This document shows positions 18,890-26,301 of a DNA stretch of 64,000 nucleotides, piece after piece. The DNA is taken from positions 1 to 64,000 of the forward strand of contig JAWKLQ010000045.1 of NCBI GenBank assembly GCA_041392665.1, read 5' to 3'. The position numbers and the translations under genes were made by a program. The stretch's first letter is position 1. The number at the start of each line of letters is the position of its first letter. This DNA is from Flavilitoribacter sp020436695 (lineage in GTDB: Bacteria > Bacteroidota > Bacteroidia > Chitinophagales > Saprospiraceae). Under the pieces are notes generated by a model, which was not told where the DNA came from, made no database searches, and saw only the letters and a program-made list of their open reading frames with translations.

Positions 18890-19862
18890 TGTAGGCGAAT
18901 GGGAACCCTCTTTTGTAAAAGAACTGAACCTGGAGGAGATCCCTCCCGGCACGATACGAAGATTCTGGCTGCAACTGGTTTCGGATGGGATGGGGCAACC
19001 CATTTCTATTCCGGTCATAGTCGCTAAAGGGATCAGGTCCGGACCGGTATTGGGCCTCACTGCTGCCGTACATGGAGATGAACTGAATGGCATACCTATT
19101 ATTCAGCGTATGCTAAAGGAGATCGATCCTACCCGCCTGAAAGGAACGATCGTGGGGATACCGGTAGTCAATAACCCTTCTTACTTTCGCCGGAAACGAA
19201 GGTTTATCGACGGACGGGACCTGAATCATATTATGCCCGGTAAAGCCGACGGCAACGTAAGTGAAGTATACGCTTATCGATTTTTTCAACGGGTAGTCCG
19301 CCATTTCGAATATCTGCTGGATCTGCATACGGCCAGTGCCGGTCGGGTCAATTCTTACTACATACGGGCGGATCTGAAAGAGCCGGTAACCCGGAAAATG
19401 GCCATGCTGCAAAATGCGCAGATCGTGGTGCATAATCCGCCATACGACGGCACTTTGCGCGGCGCGGCCGAATCACATGATATACACGCCATTACCCTGG
19501 AAGTAGGCAATCCTAATACGTTCCAAAAAGGGTATATCCGTACGGGGTTAACGGGAATTCACAATTTTCTGATCCACTTGGGTATGACCAGCGGGGAAAT
19601 AGAACTCGGTGATAATCTGCCTATCATCTGCGATCGCTCCTATTGGATGTATACCGACCGGGGCGGCATTCTGACCGTTCTTCCCCAGGTGGCCGAGGTA
19701 GTAGAGAAAGATCAGGTAGTGGCGAGAATACACAATGTATTTGGAGATCTGGTCAAGGAATATATTGCTCCGGAAAAAGGAATTGTCATCGGAAAAAGTG
19801 TAAGCCCCATCAACCAGTCCGGAGGGCGGATTTTGCATCTGGGGATTATCCGGCAGACTTAG
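18873..19862 (+). CDS. succinylglutamate desuccinylase/aspartoacylase-family (M14) enzyme
   Basis: The protein has about 330 residues. The zinc-binding set of the AstE/AspA branch of M14 is present: His and Glu in AAVHGDELNGIPI and a second His in LLDLHTASAGR; the catalytic Glu is probably that in ITLEVGNPNTF. The C-terminal region (GGILTVLPQVAEVVEKDQVVARI) is the small beta barrel typical of the family. Such enzymes cleave N-acyl amino acids. The frame overlaps the end of the ATP-grasp gene; ATGs at 18855 and 18873 are both possible and I chose the latter arbitrarily. Together with the two ligases it suggests synthesis and trimming of an N-acyl or peptide-like compound. Confidence 0.85.
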   Translation: MDTKTNVGEWEPSFVKELNLEEIPPGTIRRFWLQLVSDGMGQPISIPVIVAKGIRSGPVLGLTAAVHGDELNGIPIIQRMLKEIDPTRLKGTIVGIPVVNNPSYFRRKRRFIDGRDLNHIMPGKADGNVSEVYAYRFFQRVVRHFEYLLDLHTASAGRVNSYYIRADLKEPVTRKMAMLQNAQIVVHNPPYDGTLRGAAESHDIHAITLEVGNPNTFQKGYIRTGLTGIHNFLIHLGMTSGEIELGDNLPIICDRSYWMYTDRGGILTVLPQVAEVVEKDQVVARIHNVFGDLVKEYIAPEKGIVIGKSVSPINQSGGRILHLGIIRQT

Positions 19863-19919
19863 CCAGAACTTTGCACCGATTGGAGCAGGGCGCCATATTA
19901 TTACTGGGTATGGAAATGG

Positions 19920-19967
19920 AATTAACGAGGGGTGGCAGATTCGAAAATTTGCCACCCCTCGTTAATT
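19920..19967. terminator. bidirectional terminator hairpin
   Basis: An 18-base-pair perfect stem (AATTAACGAGGGGTGGCA and its complement) with a 12-base loop lies between the M14 gene (+) and the SPOR protein gene (-), ideally placed to stop both. Confidence 0.8.
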
Positions 19968-20002
19968 CTATAAATATCTGGATAGGCTATAGAAGGCTAT
20001 CC

Positions 20003-21727
20003 TTATACAAACCGCTCGAGCGGATAGCCGACGATCGTTTTTAAAGTGGCCAGTGCCAGTCCTTTAGCCTCATCCTGGCTAAAGCCTTTGTTCATGAAAT
20101 AATCTTCCAGACGTACCTGGCTTTGGAAATAAGCAACCTTCAGGGCGGTAGCGATCCTGGCGTGCAACGGGTCATTATTAGCCCAGGTGTTCAAATTGGC
20201 CCACATCTGATCATTCCAGCTTTCCACTGATCTTACTTCCTGCGGCTCCAACGCTCTTGGCGCTAAGAAAAGTTGCGAACGCGCGGAAGCGTAGGCCCCG
20301 GCCTTGGCATCATTTACCTGCCCGTCCACATTGAGATCGGCAGCAATGGCTTCCAGTGTCTGGATCTCCTGCCAGTTGGTGAATTGATCGCAGGGCTGTA
20401 GCTTAAATGTCTCACTGCTAAAGCGGGCAAAAGAGGAATAAGCAGCAGCCGTTTCCTGGGGGTGTTCCTGATACAACCAGCAGGGAGCCGCAATATCGTT
20501 ACCCGGCGCAGCGTGGAGATAAAACAGGTGCAGGATCAGCTGATCCATATTCTGATAAGCGTAAGTCGCGTTGTAATCAAAGGGTGGCTGAGTGGTCAAT
20601 CGCTGACCACTGTTATAAGAAGCCTGAATGGCGGAGTTCATCAGGTTATTGACATCCGTACCCGGGCCTACTGTACGGAACAACAGGTAGGCCTGATAAG
20701 CTTTGGCAATAGGTTCTGACGAAGTCTCTACGGTCATAGGTGCTGAGGGGTCATCCAGCAGGTTATTGATCGCCTGCTGCAAACGACTGTTAGAACTGCT
20801 CGATACTGAAGGATTAAAGTATTCGCCTAATAATTGGTATTTTTGATAAGTCCGGTTACTCTTTGTAAAGAGGTCATACGCACTTTTGGTGCCGGAGCCG
20901 TAATACCCATCCAGGCTGCTGCTGTAGGTTTTTTCGGCTTTGAGTACCTTCTGAAGATCCAGCACAGAGCGGCGTTTTACATTAGAGCGGATCTCAGGAA
21001 GCGTAGCTACGGCAGTATTGTTTTTTACAATATTAGGCCCGATTTCCCGTGTCGTCGGTGTAGTTACGGATCTGGGCTGCGTAATAATACGGGATTCACC
21101 CGGAGTATCGCCGTAAGACGATGGAGACGTAGTTGAGTTGTTGGCGCTGGCCTGGCTGTCGATATTGATGGGGATCAACGGCTTTTTCAGCCCCGTCTCA
21201 AACTGATTGATCCGGATGAGCAGGGTGTTGTTGACGTTCTTTACAAAAGCATCATTGAATCCGGCATTCTTGATGCCGACCAGGGCTTGTTTGGCGGCAT
21301 CCACATTCGGATAGATACCGGTAACGATCTTGATGAGGTTGTCGTTTAGCATACCGAACAGGGTGCCGATCTTTTCAAATTGTTCCCACTCGATCAATTT
21401 ATCGGTTTCCCGGGTAGCGAGTTGGATGACCGTTACGGTCTGCCCCTGCGCCAGGGAACGTTCTTCTACATAAGCCGAGCGATAACCCTTCTGCTGGATG
21501 GCCGCTGCTGCTTTGTCGGCAGCACCCTTATTATCATATCCGCCGAGATAGACCTGGCTCAGGCCATTGCTCATCTCATAGGCGTAAACGAAGCCCAGCG
21601 GACGAATGTCATCAAACTGAGGGGATTTAGCGTCGACAAAAGTGCCGACATTTACGGTAAATAAGCTTTGGCTGATGAGAAATAATGGTAAGAACAAGCT
21701 GAGAATTAAGCTTAATGATTGTTTCAT
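20003..21727 (-). CDS. secreted SPOR-domain-like protein with peptidoglycan-binding-like segment
   Basis: The protein has 574 residues from the ATG at 21727, which gives a good signal peptide (KQSLSLILSLFLPLFLISQS). Two SPOR-like stretches are visible near the N-terminus (LFTVNVGTFVD ... QVYLGGYDNKGAADKAAAAI and IVTGIYPNVDAAKQALVGI); SPOR domains bind denuded peptidoglycan glycan strands. A central RRSVLDLQKVLKAEKTYSSSL with LDGYYGSGTKSAYDLF looks like a peptidoglycan-binding type 1 domain. The C-terminal half is unassigned and helical. It probably acts in the periplasm at the cell wall. Assignment of both domains is from visual pattern. Confidence 0.7.
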   Translation of the reverse strand: MKQSLSLILSLFLPLFLISQSLFTVNVGTFVDAKSPQFDDIRPLGFVYAYEMSNGLSQVYLGGYDNKGAADKAAAAIQQKGYRSAYVEERSLAQGQTVTVIQLATRETDKLIEWEQFEKIGTLFGMLNDNLIKIVTGIYPNVDAAKQALVGIKNAGFNDAFVKNVNNTLLIRINQFETGLKKPLIPINIDSQASANNSTTSPSSYGDTPGESRIITQPRSVTTPTTREIGPNIVKNNTAVATLPEIRSNVKRRSVLDLQKVLKAEKTYSSSLDGYYGSGTKSAYDLFTKSNRTYQKYQLLGEYFNPSVSSSSNSRLQQAINNLLDDPSAPMTVETSSEPIAKAYQAYLLFRTVGPGTDVNNLMNSAIQASYNSGQRLTTQPPFDYNATYAYQNMDQLILHLFYLHAAPGNDIAAPCWLYQEHPQETAAAYSSFARFSSETFKLQPCDQFTNWQEIQTLEAIAADLNVDGQVNDAKAGAYASARSQLFLAPRALEPQEVRSVESWNDQMWANLNTWANNDPLHARIATALKVAYFQSQVRLEDYFMNKGFSQDEAKGLALATLKTIVGYPLERFV

Positions 21728-22194
21728 TATCATTTGAATTTGCGGAAAGTTGTCAGCGGGTAACCGGTTATTCCGCCACCCGGGGTGACTACTTTGAAAG
21801 AATAATGTGTCATGTGCAGAGGGACCTAACAATAGTCATACAGTTAACGATACCGGGAATTATAAAATTTCCTGTACAACTCAAATTTAGGATGCAAATT
21901 ACTCATTTTCCCTTTATTTTCTGTAAAACAGTGCTTTAGGGGCATACATCTGATAATGGGGACGTTTGGATTGAGGGGCATTTGGATTGGGGGACGTTTG
22001 GATTGAGGGACGTTTGGATTGGGGGACATTTGGATTGAGGGACGATTAGATTGAGGGACATTTGGATTGGGGGACATTTGGATTGGGGGACATTTGGATT
22101 GAGGGACATTTGGATTGAGGTTATCCCAACATGCGATCCTCCCACTCCGAACCCATGGAGCATTTTATTGTTGGAAAAATAAAAGGCCATAACT
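21728..22194. other. gap with tandem repeat upstream of 22195
   Basis: A 467-base stretch without a gene. Its second half is occupied by the 10-copy 16-base tandem repeat described separately; short frames read through it are repeat artefacts. Confidence 0.6.
21959..22118. repeat. tandem repeat, ten units of exactly 16 bp
   Basis: Ten contiguous units with consensus GGGACATTTGGATTGR fill 160 bases with no phase break. Copies differ at a few positions (A/G at position 6, A/G at position 16, and three changes in unit 6). The unit length is not a multiple of three and no plausible gene covers it. It ends 76 bases before the start of the next gene. Confidence 0.93.
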
Positions 22195-22515
22195 ATGAAA
22201 GATTACGAAACATTATCAGAAGCGATCAGAGGCTTGAAAGCAGAAGGATATATCCACGATTTTAATCTGGAGGAAAAACAACTGCACTGCCCGCAACTCG
22301 AACAGAAGTTTTCACCGAAGGAATTTACTGTAGTGGGTAATTACCGATTTGAGGGTGCAAGTAATCCGGATGACAACTCAGTTGTTTATGTAATAGAAAC
22401 CTCTACCGGAGAAAAAGGATTGCTGATAGATGCTTACGGTGTATATGCCGAATCCATTTCTTTGGAAATGGCGCAGCGATTGAGAATGGACAGAGCCACA
22501 GATAAAATCGGCTAA
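22195..22515 (+). CDS. small cytosolic protein, conserved in Bacteroidota
   Basis: A 106-residue protein beginning KDYETLSEAIRGLKAEGYIHDFNLEE, with a middle LEQKFSPKEFTVVGNYRFEG and a C-terminal VVYVIETSTGEKGLLIDAYGVYAESISLEM. It resembles a family of about 95-105 residues often labelled phosphoribosylpyrophosphate synthetase in databases, a label that seems unjustified because no PRPP-synthetase motif is present. Function unknown. It follows the 16-base tandem repeat, so any promoter probably lies inside or beside that repeat. Confidence 0.7.
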   Translation: MKDYETLSEAIRGLKAEGYIHDFNLEEKQLHCPQLEQKFSPKEFTVVGNYRFEGASNPDDNSVVYVIETSTGEKGLLIDAYGVYAESISLEMAQRLRMDRATDKIG

Positions 22516-22621
22516 TTACAAGGTTATTAGCAGATTAAGATTAAGTTAATATAAATTGCAACGGTCAACAATTAGGCGAGCCATTCGTTTCTCTTAGAGA
22601 CGGAGAAAAAATTGTTTATTT

Positions 22622-22640
22622 ATTTCCGTCAAACTACTTA
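22622..22640 (+). promoter_or_regulatory. shared 19-base leader motif, copy 2
   Basis: ATTTCCGTCAAACTACTTA differs by one base from the copy at 16399-16417. It lies 14 bases before the ATG at 22655, matching the 13-base distance of the first copy. Confidence 0.35.
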
Positions 22641-22654
22641 GTTAAATGCAAAGG

Positions 22655-22951
22655 ATGAAACATACATATATGATAGAGTTTGAGTTGCCGGAAGTGATGA
22701 ATGAAGAGTTTATGGCACTCATACCTCAGCAAAGATACATGATCAATCAGATGTTGGCGGAAGGGACTATTAAGTCCTATTCGCTGTCAATGGACCGTTT
22801 GAAACTTTGGGTGATACTTTCTGCCAATTCCGAGTTTGAAGCTATGGAGATCATCGATACGTTCCCATTGTGTGACTTTATGACTCCCCATCTCACCGAA
22901 CTCATGTTTCACAACAGTGCAGATATGCTGATGCAGTTCTCATTGAACTGA
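22655..22951 (+). CDS. small muconolactone-isomerase/YciI-like protein
   Basis: A protein of about 98 residues beginning KHTYMIEFELPEVMNEEFMALIPQ. The pattern of two beta-alpha-beta units (IEFELP...INQMLAEGTIKSYSLSMDRLKLWVILSANSEFEAMEIIDTFPL) suggests a dimeric alpha/beta ferredoxin-like fold of the muconolactone isomerase/YciI type, a common small stand-alone family in Bacteroidota. No catalytic residue can be named. An in-frame ATG at 22646 is also possible; 22655 was preferred because of its distance from the shared leader motif. Confidence 0.6.
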   Translation: MKHTYMIEFELPEVMNEEFMALIPQQRYMINQMLAEGTIKSYSLSMDRLKLWVILSANSEFEAMEIIDTFPLCDFMTPHLTELMFHNSADMLMQFSLN

Positions 22952-22972
22952 TCATCAGAGTATGACCAATGC

Positions 22973-23021
22973 TCAGTAGTCGGTTGTAGCATTTAGGCAA
23001 AGCACTACAGCTGACTACTGA
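22973..23021. terminator. hairpin between convergent genes (AGTC-type repeat)
   Basis: TCAGTAGTC and GACTACTGA arms, extended by TTGTAG/CTACA, form an imperfect hairpin between the 22655 gene (+) and the DUF2851 remnant (-). It belongs to the AGTC/GACT-rich intergenic words seen elsewhere in the window. Confidence 0.5.
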
Positions 23022-23035
23022 CAAAGTAAATTATT

Positions 23036-24302
23036 TCAAGCCCGTAAAAACGCCCCTCCCACCGCGCATTCCAGACAACGTTTCTTCTCACAATATTCAT
23101 GTTTGAGCTGTAGTAAGGCCTGGCTTTCGTAAGCCGTATGTACTTCCAGCCCGAGGGTTTTCCACTTTTGGATAATATGGTTCTTCTCCGCCGGGATCTC
23201 TTCCAGCAATTTTATCGCCAGGTCTTTACAACTTTCTTCACTTCTGGATTTTCCGTATAAGAATAAGAGCGGGGCGATGACATTAATGATCAGAAGGTGG
23301 ATCATGGAACGGCCCAAAGCTTTCTGCCGTGGTGTGGATACTTTACCGAAGGTATAGTGATCCCGCCAGTAATTCGATATTTTCAAGTCGAACATATGCT
23401 CAATCTCCGGCACATTCTTGGCCGCCAGCATTTTGCTGAACAAATGGGTGCTCTGGTGTATCAGCATGGCAAACTGGGCAATGCGAATAGTGGGGAAATT
23501 AGCCGGCCGCATGCGTAGGAATTTCCATTGTTGCCCCGGTATGGGTTTTAGTTTGTGCTGCCTCAAAAAATGATACTCTTTTTGCAGTTTTTCTTGGATA
23601 TTCCTCTGCAAAATCTTCGTCAAGCAGGTCGCTTGTCCGAATAGCAACGCTTCCAGTTGGAACAGACTATTCTTATAGCGTTGGAGAATATTCAGCGGCA
23701 GTGAACGGGCCAGTTGTTCGAGGGCTCAGCATTGATCCTCATTGCCGAATCCCCGGGCCAGCAACTGATAGAGTGTAAGCTCCCAATCCTGACCATTGGC
23801 TGTCAGTCGTTCGGACATACCTGTGGTCCGGTCTTCCAGCCGTTCCACCAGGAGTCGATCCAGCCAGAGCACTTTTACGCTGTCCTCGACCCGGAACCAC
23901 AAATGTTGGCACGGGATCCAGTGCTCATTTTGTAACAGACTTTATGTAGATGGGATAACTTCTGTGGGATACGCCCGCGCAGTTCCCGACAAGGTATACG
24001 TTGCCCGTCGGACGATGAATTACCTCATCTTCTTCCAATACTACGTGGAGGATCACATTATCATAGCTCCGGTCTTCCTGGTGGCGATGCTTTGTCCAGT
24101 CGGATGCTTTCAAATGCATTTCTACATTCCCTGCCCAGAGTGTGTTATCGATACGAACGCGGGCGTCAATAAAATCTGGTCCGGCATGGCGATTGGCTTC
24201 TCCGAATTGAAGGATATCGATGGCTTGACCATCAGTAGTAAACAGATCAGAGCGGTCAAAACGCTTCAGCCGCCAGGCAAAGTGGAGTAGGTCTTCCTGC
24301 AT
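23036..24302 (-). pseudogene. DUF2851 family protein, frameshifted
   Basis: Read from 24302 downward, the N-terminus is intact (EDLLHFAWRLKRFD, AGPDFIDARVRIDNTLWAGNVEMHLKASDW, SYDNVILHVV), the standard DUF2851 opening. The frame is lost near 23990, then continues in another frame (IPQKLSHLHK). A deletion in an A-run near 23933 shifts it again (NEHWIPC, LWFRVEDSVKVLWLDRLLVERLEDRT), and a TGA stop at 23726-23728 precedes the intact 203-residue C-terminal part (ALEQLARSLPLNILQRYKNSLFQLEALLFGQA onward to FLRA). Function of the family is unknown. Three or more lesions argue for decay, though the A-run deletion is also a typical consensus error. Confidence 0.8.
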
Positions 24303-24667
24303 GGCTTAAAGTTTAGCTGGCAGTCAACAGTCGATAGTCGGCAGTCAATCGGGTGTGTGCTGAAAATGTATGGAATTGCCCCGGATTGTTAGACCATGAG
24401 CTCATTTCATCCTCATCAGGTGAACTATGCAAATTACATTGTAGATACACCGGACGGAACGTACCCCTACGGGATAAGCGATAGCCGACTATTGACCGTC
24501 AACCTGGATGATAAATTGTAGTGATCAATTTCAGTTGTGCAGAGTATGGAAAGGAAATGTATATGTGAGCTGTGCATCAGTCAGCAGATTACCATCTTGC
24601 TGACAATTTTAATTCCGACTCTAATTTATAACAATATTTGTTAATTTCAAAATTTTTAAACTAAAAA
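24303..24667. other. gap downstream of the caspase/CHAT operon
   Basis: A 365-base gap. AGTC-rich words occur at 24312-24350 and again, roughly inverted, at 24478-24505. The last 100 bases are AT-rich. No open frame or clear terminator was found. Confidence 0.5.
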
Positions 24668-26275
24668 TTAAGCAGTGGTTTGATATTGGTTACTTCTAAA
24701 GATATATTCAAGGTTTTCTGCCACCTGCTCGCTGTGGTAATAGGAAAGATGGTCGCACCCCACTTCATAAAATTCATATTTCGCCGGCAGGTTCCGGGCA
24801 TCGGATATCGACACCAACAGGTCATTGGGTGTTTCAGGGCGATCTCCAATCCGGTTAGATCTGATTTCCCGGAGTATGTGTAGATAATTTTCGGTTCTCA
24901 GATCTTTATCCAGCTCTTTCGCTTCAGCTCGATCGGTATTACCAGCGATGAGATGATAATCTCCAGGATAACCGCTGCTATAGGAACCTCCTTCATTCAA
25001 TCGCTTCAGGAAGTCAGAACCGTATGCGATGAGCTTATCGAGCCTGGAGATTGATCCGCTATGAAACTCCCCGTTCAGTCGCATGAGAGCAGGAAGATAG
25101 GAGCGATGAGGACCGGAGCCATTCATGGCCAATTGCAGCAATGCCAAAAGCGACCAGTGAAGGTTCTCCCGAATGATCCCATTATTTGGAGGCGCCAGCA
25201 TGATCAGTCGTTCGGTGAATTGATCGCCACCAACCTGTTCCGTAAACCAGCGGGCTAGCAAGCCTCCGATATCTTCGGCAAGGATAGTCAGTCTGCGTTC
25301 GTTACGCAGCCCTATTCTTTCCAGTTGATCCTTTAACAAATGGGCCGTTTTTTCCAGAGGAGTATTTACTGCATCATAATGGAAAAAGAGAATGATATCG
25401 AAAGCCCGGTCCAGCACCCGGTTGATCTTTGGTATAGGGTCTTTATGAAGCACCGCACTTTCAAAAAAACCGGGAAGCATGAGACAAACACGTGCCGAGG
25501 GATCCTGAAGCCTTTTCGGATCGATATCGGCTAATTCATAATTGCCGTCAGCTTGTATTGCCAATGCACTCAATCCGGAATTTGTTGTGCGTTCAAGTCC
25601 AGCGCTCAGTTGCAGACGTTGCAAAAACAACTTTACCGTCTGTTCTGATGCTTTTTTCAATGGTCGGCTCTCCTCATCAAAAAGCTTGCCCGAGCTTGCT
25701 TCAGGTATCATTTCCAGCCTGATCTCACCACTGTTATTAGAAAAAGCCAGCGGAATATATAAGCCGGATGGAGAGAAACAATAGCACAGATCAACTTCCA
25801 AATTACTACCTCGCTCCTCATTACGAATTATGATGGGCGTATTCGGATTGAGATAATCGGCATTTCGGATATCTGTCAATTCTATCAGAGCAAACCGTTC
25901 TTTGCCCTCTTCACCGAATCGGGCCGCCAGTTCCTGAGCGTAGGTGACATGTTCACGCAGTGCCCGGCTTGCTTCGGAGGTCCCGGCAAGCATTTCCTCC
26001 ACCATCTCCTGATCTACACCGGATCCCTCTCCCCATGCCGTCAGTTTGGCCGAAAAACCTTCAGGTACAGTCAGGGTACGTTGACCGATGCGCAACTCAT
26101 TGGGCACATCGCCACCGATAGCCTGCAATTGAGGCCTGGCAAGGCGTTTAATGTGGATAGGGATGATGATGCTGGTCCAGTCGTCGGCATCATACAGTTC
26201 GTCTTCTTCTATCAGAATACCTTTAGGGCGCTGCCCGATAGAGCGACTCGTTTCCAGGTATTCATCCGGAGCCAT
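24668..26275 (-). CDS. C-terminal part of caspase-like protein: alpha/beta-hydrolase-like domain with Asp at the nucleophile
   Basis: The ATG at 26275 is probably not a true start: the same frame is open upstream to about 26414 and reads SSHRTIPLHLDEQYSRLG, then ITAYIKIFVSTHEHTVKSW, continuing the preceding gene after a one-base deletion. The C-terminal 270 residues look like a lipase-type alpha/beta hydrolase: VCLMLPGFFESAVL (oxyanion strand), FDIILFFHYDAVNTPLEKTA, LTILAEDIGGLLARWF and CDHLSYYHSEQ near the end. In active members the elbow reads GHSMGG; here it is AEDIGG, so the nucleophile Ser is replaced by Asp. It is the last gene of the operon. It may act as a binding domain, or use Asp as haloalkane-dehalogenase relatives do. 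Confidence 0.75.
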   Translation of the reverse strand: MAPDEYLETSRSIGQRPKGILIEEDELYDADDWTSIIIPIHIKRLARPQLQAIGGDVPNELRIGQRTLTVPEGFSAKLTAWGEGSGVDQEMVEEMLAGTSEASRALREHVTYAQELAARFGEEGKERFALIELTDIRNADYLNPNTPIIIRNEERGSNLEVDLCYCFSPSGLYIPLAFSNNSGEIRLEMIPEASSGKLFDEESRPLKKASEQTVKLFLQRLQLSAGLERTTNSGLSALAIQADGNYELADIDPKRLQDPSARVCLMLPGFFESAVLHKDPIPKINRVLDRAFDIILFFHYDAVNTPLEKTAHLLKDQLERIGLRNERRLTILAEDIGGLLARWFTEQVGGDQFTERLIMLAPPNNGIIRENLHWSLLALLQLAMNGSGPHRSYLPALMRLNGEFHSGSISRLDKLIAYGSDFLKRLNEGGSYSSGYPGDYHLIAGNTDRAEAKELDKDLRTENYLHILREIRSNRIGDRPETPNDLLVSISDARNLPAKYEFYEVGCDHLSYYHSEQVAENLEYIFRSNQYQTTA

Positions 26276-26301
26276 CTCCAGGGATCGCTGTTCCCAGCTT
26301 T

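Noticed and set aside
21959..22118. Possible CRISPR array
   Set aside because: Units are contiguous without spacers and no cas gene is near.
21844..22190. Short minus-strand frames through the tandem repeat
   Set aside because: The repetitive PNVPQSKCP-type residues are only translation of the 16-bp array.
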